Below are positions 1 to 9,898 of a stretch of DNA of 64,000 nt, in pieces (position 1 is the stretch's first letter; each line of letters begins with the position of its first letter). The translations under genes were made by a program, and so were the position numbers. The notes beneath the pieces are model-generated. The model had not been told where the DNA came from and searched no databases. It saw only the letters and a list, made by a program, of their open reading frames with translations. The stretch comes from Perognathus longimembris pacificus. Its lineage: Eukaryota; Chordata; Mammalia; Rodentia; Heteromyidae. The stretch is taken from NCBI RefSeq assembly GCF_023159225.1, contig NC_063171.1:3825501-3889500 (forward strand). The letters are read 5' to 3'.

Positions 1-215
1 GTTTGAACTCGGGGCCTGAGCACTGTCCATGAGCACTTTTGCTCAAGGCTAGTGCTCTACCACTTGAGTCACGGTGCTGCTTCAGCCTTTTGTTCGCTCT
101 CTGTGGTTGAGCTCTCAATCTGGCTCTTTGCTGTTTAACTGGGAGGTGGGATTTTGGAGAGATTTTTTCCTTTTGCCCGGGCTGGCTTTGAACTATCCAG
201 GGAGTCATAGTCCTA
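1..215 (-). repeat. Geo-like SINE, diverged, cut by window edge
   Basis: The order of blocks matches the reverse complement of the common 200-bp SINE of this window: an 'actcggggcctgagcactg' block, the 'gctcaaggctagtgctctac' block, then 'gggctggctttgaact'. The middle is rearranged or heavily mutated. The window edge removes the end that would carry the A-rich tail. It is non-coding and once transcribed by RNA polymerase III. Confidence 0.7.
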
Positions 216-1127
216 CAAGCCCTTTTTATTCCCAATTGAGCAACAAGGAAAAAACACAACAGAGATAATCCATTTGTAGGTCGTTGAGAACTGACCAAAA
301 ACTGCTTGTGAAGGTTTGGCTATAACACTTAGAAAACATGAGATTTGCATGCCATCAACTTGAATCACGCCGTTGAATCCCACTGGCAAGTGAAAGAGAA
401 CACAGATAAATGACAACCAAGGGCAAAGGGTTAAAGCATTGTGGAATCCTCAGTCTCGGAAGTGGCTGCGTCCCTCATCCCCATTTGGCAAGTTCCATGC
501 CATGCGATGGGGAACTCGAGGCAAAGCTGTAGTGGTATCTCTTGCTCACATCTTGCTCTGGGTTGCCTGCAAAATTTCTATATAGATTGGTTAGAGTGTT
601 CAAAATTTTTCAGCACTTCTGGCTCTGGTATATCGATGCCCTTCTGGTTTAAGCAGGGTGAAAATACTTTTTTAATCACAAAATTTTAAGACTTTCTTAA
701 TCCCAAAACTTTACCTGGCTAGCTGTGACCACTAACATAACTATGGTGATTTAACCTGGAGTAACTGTTAAGATGGAACTATTCACATCCTACTCAAGGC
801 TCATAAATCATTCGAGCAGCTTCCAATGGGAGAGAGAGCAAAGGATCATTAGTAGTGAAACAAGGCAGTTCGGGAACAGACTGTGGTGGCATCTTCCTAT
901 ATCCAGGAGCTGCCACCGTCCATGCGGCTAGCATCTGTCCACCTGTATCCTATAAAGCAGTATATTAATCCTGGGTCAGGAAAGCTGAGGTTAATAGTCA
1001 CATTTGTATGAAGCAATCTCAATTTCTTGATCTTGAGAGTTTATGAGAACACAGGAGAGAAAATGGGAAGGTAAAATCTTAATTTATGCCAAAGAGTTGT
1101 TAAGGCTACATGCACACTTAACTTTTA
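216..1127. other. Unassigned intergenic sequence
   Basis: AT-leaning sequence with only short, unconvincing open frames. No repeat family, RNA gene or exon could be recognised. Confidence 0.5.
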
Positions 1128-1274
1128 ACACACTGAGTATAAAATAACATGCTGATTTTATACCATTGTGCTTTTACTACATGCTGCATATTTGAACCTT
1201 ATGGAAACACACTGAATATAAAATAACATACTGGTGTACTTTTACCACATGTTGTATATTTGAACCTTATGGAA
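1128..1274. repeat. Tandem duplication, 79-bp and 68-bp copies
   Basis: Copy 1 (1128-1206) and copy 2 (1207-1274) both begin with 'acacactga' and end with 'ttgaaccttatggaa'. They differ by an 11-bp deletion in copy 2 and a few substitutions. This is a local, old, two-copy tandem duplication with no sign of coding function. Confidence 0.9.
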
Positions 1275-1351
1275 ATTTTTTTAGGCACCTTTATCTCCAT
1301 CGAACACCGGGATGGAAACCTATTGTTATGCTTTTAAATCTTACCAACAAC

Positions 1352-1389
1352 CACACGCGTGCGCGCGCACACACACACACACACACACA
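1352..1389. repeat. (CG)n/(CA)n alternating tract
   Basis: A short alternating purine-pyrimidine run that passes from 'cacgcgtgcgcgcgca' into (CA)n. Such tracts can adopt left-handed DNA; whether this one does is unknown. Confidence 0.9.
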
Positions 1390-1784
1390 AATACCTGAGC
1401 GCTCTTTAAAATTGCTTTGATTGGCCATTTAAATTTTCTGGAATTCCAGCGGCAAATGATATTAATTTGCCCATAATAGGACCACGTGGTTGAATAAAAA
1501 ACAAAAGGGAAACCTGTTAATTACACACTCCCAACATGACAATTTTTAAATCACAGTGGACAAGCAAACCCTTTTATCCATCTAGAAAAACTCCAGTTGA
1601 TTTTATATCTTTGAACTGGTAAACATGGAAGTTCAATCAAATTACCTATTGCTGTATCAAAACTCTTTGTTTTCCTTTTAATATTCCATTTTAGTTTATA
1701 ATTTAAGGCTTTCCTGGCTCCGACCCCATCTGCAGCTGTAAGTCTGACACAGAGAGAAAACGTGCAGGCAAGCACAGCGGGGTG
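1390..1784. other. Unassigned sequence flanking an ERV remnant
   Basis: AT-rich sequence with no recognisable gene or repeat. Base composition shifts sharply to GC-rich near 1785, which I take as the approximate broken end of the neighbouring retroviral sequence. Confidence 0.4.
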
Positions 1785-2748
1785 CTTGCCTCTCTCAGCT
1801 GCAGCGCAATCGGCTGGCCCAGGCGAGTCTGGCACGCCCCTCACCTGGGGGGAATGGGTGGGGCCCCGCCTCCAATATGGGGTGCCCCATTGTGCTCCAC
1901 GTGTGTGTTAAGTCAGAGAAATCAGGATTCAACCAACTCACCCGAATTTCTGAGCTTAACGACCATCGGCGGGCATAAAGCAGTTTGCCGGGCTGCAGCA
2001 AGTCCAGCCACTCCGGGGCTGCTGCCGCCGCTGCTGCCGCCCACGCACCCCAACTGGGACACCGTCCCATGGTCTAAACTGCACGCCACGCCTTTTAATC
2101 CATCCGCGGGCTGGGGCCGCACTGGCTCCAGCCCCGCCATTGTAAATACAAGCCTGGCCAAAGCAGCAGCCATCCCCAACGCTCTGCCACCGCCATGGCA
2201 CAGCTTCCCACATGGCGGAACCGCGCTTCCGCCACGCCGTGCTCGGCCCGCCACACTCGGCTGCCGAATTGATACCACAAAAGACGCCTGGTGCCGCCCG
2301 GGGCCACGAGCCCCAGCCCACGCACCTCGCAAACCCGGGGTGGCGCGGAGCACAGTGTACTCACGCTCGGCCCGCGCAAGCCAAACCGCTCCGGCGCTCG
2401 GCCACCCACTGCTTCTCAAGCGCCACTGCGGGTGCCTGCCGTCTGGCCCGGGGCGCACAGAGCAGAACTAACCGACCCCAGCCCGGGGTCGCATTCCTCT
2501 TGCTCCGGCCCCACTGCTCCACTGACATGTTTCCGCGGGAAGCGCGCCCCGCTCCCTCCGCCGCCTGGCGCCAAATCGCCACGGCGGGGCAACTCTCTGG
2601 CGCCGCGTCCCGCGAGCCCATGTCTCCATGCTTCTGCCCCGTCTGGATGGGCAGGACCCTCCTCTAAAACCCTACTTAGCAATCTGTGGGGATACTGTAC
2701 CCCGAACTTCTCGGCCGTACAATTCGGTCCCCGTTCGGGCGCCATTTA
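1785..2748 (-). mobile_element. CpG-rich 5' internal region of a class II ERV
   Basis: Reading on the minus strand, this lies immediately downstream of an LTR and its primer-binding site, so by position it should be leader plus the start of gag. It is very GC- and CpG-rich, with many overlapping short frames. One minus-strand frame (2621 down to 2361) starts Met-Gly-Ser, as a myristoylated Gag might, but no capsid, zinc-knuckle or protease motif is present. The rest of the provirus is missing and the end near 1785 is estimated from composition. Alternative: captured host or other GC-rich sequence. Confidence 0.5.
2727..2744 (-). other. Primer-binding site, tRNA-Lys type
   Basis: On the minus strand this reads 'TGGCGCCCGAACGGGGAC'. 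It differs at one base from the complement of the tRNA-Lys3 3' end, which primes lentiviruses and many betaretroviruses. It begins four bases after the LTR end, where a retroviral primer site should be. Confidence 0.85.
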
Positions 2749-3250
2749 TGTTGGGGTTCCGGACACCCCCTTTCTCCCCCCACGGGGAGAATGGTAACCA
2801 CAAACTCTATGAAAGAGCACCCAGCCTGGCCCTCCGCCAGCGGAAGGCCAAAGGCGTGCTCACATGGGCAAACGCTAAGTTGAGGACGGGTTGCTGAAGC
2901 TTCCCCTCCCCCCAGGCCCCCCACATGTTACCGAGGGCGGAGGCGAAAAGGAAGGCATCAGGGACACGCTGCGGTGGTGGAATGCGTCTCAAAGACTTTA
3001 ATATGGAAGGGCACTTATATAGAAGTAATGGCGGGAAGGTAAGGGGGCTGGCCAAAGGGTCAGTCATAGGCTAGGGGTCATGTTCATCAAGTGACATCAC
3101 GAAACTTCCCTTTGTGGGCGGGACAACCCCATCATGGTGGCACGCACGTGTTCACCTCCCAAGGGGTGGAGGTCAAAAGGTGGGAGGGGCTTCTATTGTC
3201 CCAAGGCTGGTGGAAGGGCAGTCTTTCCCAGGCCCTAATAATCCCCAACA
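2749..3250 (-). mobile_element. ERV 5' LTR, class II (Lys-primed), 502 bp
   Basis: On the minus strand it starts TGTTGGGG and ends CCCCAACA, giving 8-bp terminal inverted repeats with canonical TG...CA ends. Minus-strand signals are in the right order: a TATATAAG box near 3013-3021 and an ATTAAA polyadenylation signal at 2997-3002, followed by a C/T-rich U5. The primer site after the LTR proves it is a 5' LTR rather than a solo LTR. No partner 3' LTR lies in the window, so the provirus is truncated. Confidence 0.87.
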
Positions 3251-3741
3251 ACTGTCCACCTTTAATATGGGCTAAGCTTAATGATTTGCTTCCAAAGTCA
3301 GTGTGGAAAGAGGGGAAACATGGAAGAGAAAACTAGCAAACAATTTGATCCAGATTACCTAGATGACTATCTTCATTAAAAATCATGTTGACAGTGCTTG
3401 CTCATTGATTGGATATGCTAAGTTGTTACTTTTTCCTCTGTGCTTATATATAAAAAAACTTATTCCCAGTCTGACCATGAGAATACCATCAGACAAACAG
3501 ATCTTGAGAGGCAATTGCCAAAATATTTGAACACTATACCTCATAATTGTTGACGTAATTGAAAACAAGAAAAGTGTGAGAAACCCCATAGCTTGGAGGA
3601 GTCTTAAAAGATATAACAATTCAATGTGAAATGACACACTGACAAAGGACATTAGGGAAAGTAATAGATTATCTATTTATCTACCTACCTATCATCTATC
3701 TTTATCTGTCATCTATACAGATTGAGAGAAAATGATAGATT
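3251..3741. other. Spacer with ATCT-type microsatellite
   Basis: Unassigned sequence between two minus-strand ERV remnants and a SINE. An impure (ATCT)n-like run spans about 3666-3720. Nothing else was recognised. Confidence 0.55.
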
Positions 3742-3856
3742 AATCATTTCATTTTTGAGACACCATAGCCTAGGATGGCCTCAAATTTGTACTCCTCCAG
3801 ACTTAGCTCCCAGTGTGCTGAGATTACAGGCATATCGACATGTTGGCCTGCACAAA
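3742..3856 (-). repeat. B1/Alu-like SINE fragment
   Basis: The minus-strand orientation of a 7SL-derived SINE is suggested by 'tttttgagacaccatagcc', then 'ggatggcctcaaatttgtac', then 'gtgctgagattacaggcat'. It is heavily diverged. Confidence 0.6.
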
Positions 3857-3865
3857 GAATCTTAA

Positions 3866-5308
3866 AAGCACAAATTAAAAAATGAGATACGACAAATTCT
3901 TTCTTTCAAACCCTTTAATTTTCTGAATCTTCTTTCTAATGTCCGGAGTTGCCTGCCCCAGAAATGCTACATTAATTGCTTTTCTATTTTCCTTAGCTTC
4001 TGGATCTATAGTTGTATAAGTACGGTAAGCATCAAGAGGCCTTTCTAAAAAGGCTGCCAGCGATTCATCCATTGCTTGTTTGTCCCCTACCTTAGACAAA
4101 TTGATTGGGTGCTTTCCAGCGGCCCAGAGAACCCCCAGAAGAGTCTGGTGATAAACCTTTAGCAGCTTCCTAGCTGCCAGCGAATTCAGGTCCCAGTTCT
4201 GATTCTTCCTCTGTCTCAAGGGGATCTTTTGATCCCCTGAGTGCCTGCAGTTATGTCTGGGGGACCAGTGTCTTGGCTTCCCAGAGAATCCAGTCTTAAG
4301 AGAACGTCTAGGAGTTGCTAGACATCAGCCCAGGTGGGTTCATGAGTCAGAAAAAGAGTTTCTAACAAAGAGGTCAGTGCCTGAGGTTTCTCTGAGAAGG
4401 GAGGATTCTCTTGCTTCCAACTGAATAAATCACTAGACAAGAAGGGGACATAAATCTCATAGGGGTGAAGCTGCCCCACTTCAGGGGATCCAACCTGTCG
4501 AAGTGGGAGTACTGCAAGGGGAGCAGGGGGAGCCTTACTGTGGGGGGCCGAGGGGCAAATCTCTCTCTTGTCCCCTCCCCCAGCCTCCCCATATGAAGAG
4601 CCAGAGCAAGTATGAGATGGGCTCAAGAGGTGTTGATCTGACTCCCAGGTGGGGGGAGGGGGAAAGAAAGGTCAATAGGTACCCAAGGGTAGATACTCAA
4701 GGGGGGTTGGGTGGGGTGGTAGAAAGGTATCCTCCTCCTCCTCTGGTGGGAGAGGCAGAAAGGCCTTTGGCTGTTAGGAAGCTGGTGGCCATGATTTCAA
4801 GGCCAAGACTGGTTGAAGGATTTTCCGGAGGCAAAAGGGGTTTCAGCCACTTTGGAGGTTCCTCCATTAGATAGCGCCAGGCTACAATGTAGGGAACCTG
4901 GTCCAGATGTCCTCCATTGCTGGAAATAACTTACTGGGAATCATAAATAAATGAGAGACCAAAAGTGCCTTCTGAGGGCTACCCAGTGCCGAGGGTGGGC
5001 CATGCAAGTGGGCAGAAAGTAGTTACTTTTCCTGGGAAGACACAATTACCAGATAACAGCTTTTTTTCAAAATCTTTAAAATGTTGAAAGACCAGGTCTA
5101 GGGGCAGTTCCTCAGCAGATGCTGCTTGTCCCGTGTCTTCCTGTAAAATATGTCCAATCACAAAAAGCAGAAGCGAGAACAGACACAGATAGATACGACC
5201 ATACACAGAATGAGGAACAAGATCAAAATTCCTATTCTTTTGACAAAATTCATACACGTCCATCACTATGAGGACCTTCAGGAGGGGGTCAAGGCATCCC
5301 TTGACCAC
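3866..5308 (-). pseudogene. gag: Gammaretrovirus-like gag remnant (MA-p12-CA)
   Basis: Minus-strand frames match class I (gammaretroviral) Gag in order. The matrix part (5308-4979) ends in a CPLAWPTLGTG stretch like the conserved WPT region of murine leukaemia-type MA. A proline-rich p12-like part spans about 4980-4530. The capsid begins with a PFLSSDLFSWKQENPPFSE stretch (about 4460) and continues in the frame at 4219-3875, with the major-homology-type run ESLAAFLERPLDAYRTYTT. Stops and frame changes separate the pieces. The match ends before any nucleocapsid zinc knuckle; pol and env are absent. In an intact virus Gag assembles the particle at the plasma membrane; this copy cannot make a full protein. 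Confidence 0.85.
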
Positions 5309-5498
5309 CCCGGCTTTAGAGAGCTCCGCTGTGACCAGCTTCTCTCTGTCTCAGGCCCACAGACAGTGCACTTTTCTGATACAGAAACAGAAACAGATTG
5401 GTCAACCAAGCTCAGATACACCTCTGGAGGTTTCTTTTCCTCACCTGGGCATCTTTCTCATGCTTCCCCCCACCCCCCAAAAAAGTGGTTAAAGACTC

Positions 5499-5516
5499 TT
5501 CCTGGTCAGGGAACCA
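5499..5516 (-). other. Primer-binding site, tRNA-Glu type
   Basis: The minus strand reads TGGTTCCCTGACCAGGA, close to the complement of the tRNA-Glu 3' end (TGGTTCCCTGACCGGGA). It begins four bases after the LTR end, the expected place. Glu-primed gammaretroviral ERVs are a known group (HERV-E type). Confidence 0.8.
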
Positions 5517-5520
5517 GAAA

Positions 5521-5880
5521 TGTTACCGGGTTCGAGGGAGGAGATTCCGTGTCCCTCCAAGAGTCCACCACTCAGAGACAGTCTCAAGCAAAAAGTTGGA
5601 TTTATTGGGGAAGCAAAAAGCAAACTGACTGGCAGGGATGCAGCACAAACTTGGGAGCTGAAACTGCAACCCCTAACAGTCCTCGAGCTGGGGTTTATAA
5701 AGGTAAAAGCATAGCCCAGATGTAGGGGGTTGACACAGGGGGTAAAGCAAGCAACAAACGAGTTAAGCAAGCCATTTACAGAAGCAAAATTTGGGGTCAG
5801 ATTGACCTAATATTTAACTTCATTTTAACAATTGCTACCATGTTTCCCTAATCAAGATGTAGTCAGTTCTACTCCCTACA
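5521..5880 (-). mobile_element. ERV1 5' LTR, 360 bp
   Basis: On the minus strand the LTR begins TGTAGGGAG and ends GGTAACA (TG...CA). A TTTATAAA box lies near 5694-5703 and an AATAAA signal near 5602-5607, followed by a U5 typical of gammaretroviruses. The primer site and gag remnant follow in the same orientation, so this is the 5' LTR of a 3'-truncated provirus. The 3' LTR is not in the window. Confidence 0.85.
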
Positions 5881-5974
5881 ACAACCACTGTATTGACACA
5901 ATTATTTATGTTATAATTGTTTTTCCTATGGATTCTATCATGTGAATCATACCCTAAACCCATTTTGCATTAAT

Positions 5975-6205
5975 CTCCAGATTGAGTGTCACTTTTTGTC
6001 TGAAGCTAGCCTCAGACCATGAGCTTCTTCCTTACCATCTCCAGGACAGCTAAGATTACAGACATATACCCCCACATCGGGCTTCCATGTCTGGAAGTCT
6101 TGCCACCTTTTTCCCAGGGCTAGTCTGGAATCATGGTACTCCAGATCTCTGCCTCCTGAGGAGCTGAGATTATAGGAATGACTCCCTGTGTTCAGTCTTG
6201 GGAGT
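5975..6205 (-). repeat. Two diverged SINE fragments
   Basis: Two successive blocks contain the 'agctaagattacagacata' and 'gagctgagattatagg' signatures of the minus-strand distal half of the Geo-like or Alu-like SINE. They are too decayed to assign firmly. Confidence 0.45.
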
Positions 6206-6486
6206 ACTGGTTTTTCATATGACAGCATGTTTGATGTCTGCTAATAATGTAGATCAATAACCTCCAAACTGGTGTGTGCACAAGAATCGTGTGGCAAAAA
6301 AGAAACTTTAAAAATGTTAAGTTTGTCGATTATTCTTCTGAAAAATTCTAACTTTGTCACTTTTGGCATGGGAGCGTGACCTGAAAACAAATATTCTTTT
6401 TAATCATTTCTCCCCTGTATGCACGTCATGTTGCAGGAAGTTGTAAAATGCTAACTCAAGGAAATAATTTGTCCTGGCTCTACTCT

Positions 6487-6696
6487 CATGGGGCTTAAAC
6501 TCTGGGCCTGGGTGCTGTCCCTGAGCTCTTTGTGCTCAAGGCTACCACTTTACCACTTGAACCACAGTGCCACTTCTGGCTTTCCGGTGGTTAATTGTAG
6601 ATAAGAATCTCACAGACTTTCCGGGCTGGCTTTGAATCATAATCCTCAGATCTCAGCCTCCCGAGTAGCTAGGACTACAGGCATGAGCCACCAGCC
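6487..6696 (-). repeat. Geo-like SINE with 14-bp TSD
   Basis: A complete minus-strand copy: 'gggcttaaactctgggcctg', 'caccacttgaaccaca'-type block, 'ggtggttaattgtagataag', 'cctcagatctcagcctccc', 'gctaggactacaggcatgag'. It is flanked by CCTGGCTCTACTCT at 6473-6486 and 6697-6710, an exact target-site duplication. Confidence 0.92.
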
Positions 6697-6710
6697 CCTG
6701 GCTCTACTCT

Positions 6711-7151
6711 TGATTGAGCAAAACCAAAAACCAAACCAAAGCAACACAAAAAAATGGAAACTAAGCTATTCATGAGAGAAATACAGGGATAGGATCAAAA
6801 TCTAATGATTAGGATACAAAGGCTTCCTATTGTGGATATATTGCTTTCTAAATACTTTCTTTGGGTATTCATAAGATTACTCTGGTAGACAAATTAACAT
6901 GTGATAACTGAATTCTCAGGTGAAATAATTTAGAAAAAGATTTCTTTGTTGAGTCTGAATGTTGCACTTCCCATTAAGTATCCCATTGAACACTAAAAGA
7001 ATTATCTGCCCCCTCAAAAGTTAAACTTACAAAACAAAGGGAGAATTAAACAAGTAAAGACACCTTAACCCCAATAGGATTAGGAATGTAAGAACATTTC
7101 CAAACTAGATGTTGTATTTTAATCCTCTACTCTGCTCAGTTCAATTGAGTC
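6711..7151. other. Unassigned AT-rich sequence
   Basis: No gene, RNA or repeat recognised. Confidence 0.5.
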
Positions 7152-7160
7152 AGAACAGAA

Positions 7161-7862
7161 TGACAAATGGATCAGAAAAATGTGGTACATATACACAATG
7201 GAATTTTATTTTTCTATCAGAAAGAATGACATTGCCCAACTCGTAAGGAAATGGAAGGACTTGGCAAAAATTATACTAAGTGAAGTGAGCCAGACCCAAA
7301 GAAACATGGACTCTATGGTCTCCCTCATAGGGAATAATTAGTACAGGTTTAGGCTAGTCACAGTACAGCATCACAAGAGCCCAATAGCTATACCCTTATG
7401 AATGCATAAGATGATGCTAAGTGAAATGAACTCCATGTTATGGCAACGACTGTTATATAATTGTTGTAATTACTTTCAACATGCTATGTGAAACCGTAGC
7501 TTCTATTGTTGATGATCCTCTTGTATCCCCTTTCTGTGGTTGTACCAGCACTATCACTGTATCTTATCTGGGTACATTGGAAACTGTATATATTGGTATT
7601 AGAACTAGGGAAGAGAAAGGGAATATCAAAATTGAAAGGCAAAGGATAAAAAGACAAATGACTCCAAAAGCAATACTTGCAAAAACATTTGGTGTAAATC
7701 AACTGAACAACTCATGGGGGGAGGGGGAGAGGAAAAGGGGGTGGGGGGAGGGCATGAGGGAGGAGGTAACAAACAGTACAAGAAATGTACCCAAGGCCTC
7801 ACATATGAAACTGTAGCCTCTCTGTACATCACTTTGACAATAAGAAAATAAAAATTTTAAAA
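7161..7862 (+). mobile_element. L1-A, 5'-truncated (ORF2 end plus 3' UTR)
   Basis: It starts in the last part of L1 ORF2 ('atcagaaaaatgtggtaca', 'agtgaagtgagccagaccca'). It runs through the subfamily-A 3' UTR, with its G-rich segment near 7717-7770, to the end 'tacatcactttgacaataag' and an A-rich tail. AGAACAGAA at 7152-7160 and 7863-7871 is the probable TSD. Such 5' truncation is normal for target-primed reverse transcription. Confidence 0.85.
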
Positions 7863-7871
7863 AGAACAGAA

Positions 7872-8514
7872 AGGTAATACCAGGAAAACTCAAAGGGATT
7901 CCTAGCTCTGCTTCCAGTAGTTAGCACCAGTGCCACACAATTATTAGGAGGAAAACAGAGAAGGAGGATTAGCCTTACAAGGAAACTGTTGTGATGTTAG
8001 GAGGGAGGAGAGTGTGGTCTAGAGCAGGCTGACCTTTGGGAAGAGATAAAATATCATTCATTGTTTTATAGACCTAGTCTCAATCCCACCATAAACTTGT
8101 AAACTATGCTGGCTGCACGTAATGCTTTCAGTGAGTGAAACCACCTGCCATCCAATGAAACAAAGAACCAAGATGCAGAAGATGTGTGCATCCTTCTCCC
8201 CATTCCTTTGTTCATAGACACAAATGCATGTGGTACCACAGGGAGAGATGTTCCTTCCATGTGGCCAGTGGTCAGGCTATTCAGGAACAGGCTAGGGAAG
8301 CCTGTGGTAGTGAGGAAAGAATTGAGTGTACCACGTAGTGCTGAACTGTTTATTTTTATTCATAAGCATACCTTCATCTTTAATGACAGCTTCCTTTTTC
8401 TCACAGATTGCACATCTCTGGCTATAGTTGTATAATCTCAGAAGTGCTCTTGAGTCTTACCAGATTTTACCTGGATAGAATGCAATCTATGATAGACAGA
8501 GCCAGAACCAATAA
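7872..8514. other. Unassigned sequence
   Basis: No convincing coding region or repeat. A plus-strand frame at 8184-8435 resembles nothing recognised and lacks gene context. Confidence 0.5.
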
Positions 8515-8615
8515 CTGATCAAGATGCATTGCACTTATAAACTGGTGTGTTGAATTGAAACCCTCTTGCACAACTACTTAAAGATAATAAAAATAAGTTA
8601 ATAAATAAAAAAACT
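8515..8615 (+). repeat. Old L1 3' tail
   Basis: The run 'gatcaagatgcattgcactt' followed by 'gaattgaaaccctcttgcac' and A-rich sequence matches the end of an older L1 3' UTR that recurs at about 11.76, 40.13 and 51.70 kb. Confidence 0.6.
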
Positions 8616-8639
8616 GGCAAAAAAGTAGGACTAGAAATG

Positions 8640-8775
8640 TGGTTCAAGTGATGGGGTGAGACAAGAGGAGGTAACAAACAGTACAAGAAATATACCCAAG
8701 GCCTAACGTATGAAACTGTAACCTCTCTGTACATCACTTTGACAATAAATAAGAAAAAAATTTAAAAAATAAAGC
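8640..8775 (+). mobile_element. L1-A 3' end, very short
   Basis: Only the last 130 or so bases of the subfamily-A 3' UTR are present: 'gaggaggtaacaaacagtac', 'cctctctgtacatcactttg', then an A-rich tail. Confidence 0.8.
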
Positions 8776-8811
8776 TTATATACACATGCATAAAAAAACC
8801 CCAAAGTGATG

Positions 8812-8885
8812 GAGTTGTAGTTGAGCAACTAAACCAGCCAAGCACAAGGCCCTTAGCTCATTCCCGGGACCACTACTACCACTGC

Positions 8886-8923
<38 letters not shown>
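8812..8923 (+). repeat. ID-like SINE fragment plus (CA)n
   Basis: The segment 'gcacaaggcccttagctcat' followed by 'tcccgggaccactactacc' looks like a diverged tRNA-derived ID element. Its A-rich tail has been replaced by a (CA)n run (8886-8923). Confidence 0.5.
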
Positions 8924-8925
<2 letters not shown>

Positions 8926-9898
8926 TACACAAAAAGGAGCTAATTCTTACATAGGCCTTGGGGGGAAATCTCAACTCTTTAAACAGGCAACAGGAAAATC
9001 CAAAACTTTTAAAATTTCTGTTTCAGGAACACTTAATTTCATGGTCCCTTTTCAAAGATTGTAGGAGAATGCATAAAGTCTATCAATAAATTCAGGCAGT
9101 TATATGAACAGATGCTCCAGGAACAAGGAAGAGCTAGAGATTGAGGTGTATAACTGGATCATTTTTACATGTTTACATAATGAAGCCTGTGGGATTTTCA
9201 GGTTACTGAACAGATGGAGGTGAAAGCTCTTGTCCTTTCTCATGCACACTGGACTAGCTGGTTCTTGGTCTAAATGTTCATTCATATCCTTTATTAGTTT
9301 GTTCCTATAGAAAAGGTAAAGGAGACAGTAAGGAAACTTTCTCTGTATTCTGTGAGGGAAACTCAATTAGTTTTTCTTTGTCAAACAAATTTAACTTGAA
9401 AAAAGTACATAGAACCCCAAGTTATAGCCAGGTTAAGTGGATGTTCAAGTTCAATTGATACAATAACTCCCTACAAAGCAAGGGGGCACTCCTGGGTGGA
9501 CTTGGCCCTACTCTCTGGGATCTGATGATATCTTCCAGTAGATCATATCAGAATGGGGTTAAATGGTAGGAACCAGGTGTTCTCTATGGAACTGTGGGAG
9601 GAAAGTCTACATGTTTCAGTGACCAGAGGTGTGAGATAGTTGATGGGAAGAGGTTGTTGTTCCTCCACATAATGGAGGAAAATGTTCCTCCACCAATTTG
9701 GGAAACAAATATAGCTAAATAATTAGTTAGAAATGGAAAGATGATTAACTGTACACAAGAAAATAAATGTTACTCATATTGGAGATATCATCTGCCATTA
9801 ATAAGCAATGAGAAGAGCTCATAATGTTCAAAGTCAGCAAAGAATTTGATTTCATAATCAGCAAAGCACTTGATTTCTAGTTAGGCAAGCCTTAGATT
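8924..9898. other. Unassigned sequence
   Basis: About 1 kb without recognisable coding sequence or repeat; open frames are short and lack context. Confidence 0.5.

Noticed and set aside
1782..2797. Many overlapping frames of 65-229 codons on both strands in the GC-rich block
   Set aside because: High GC removes stop codons by chance. No domain was recognisable, and position behind an LTR and primer site explains the block as ERV sequence.
3383..3652. 89-codon minus-strand hydrophobic frame as a possible env transmembrane remnant
   Set aside because: It lies upstream of the nearer ERV's LTR and shows no retroviral envelope motifs; hydrophobicity follows from AT-rich sequence.
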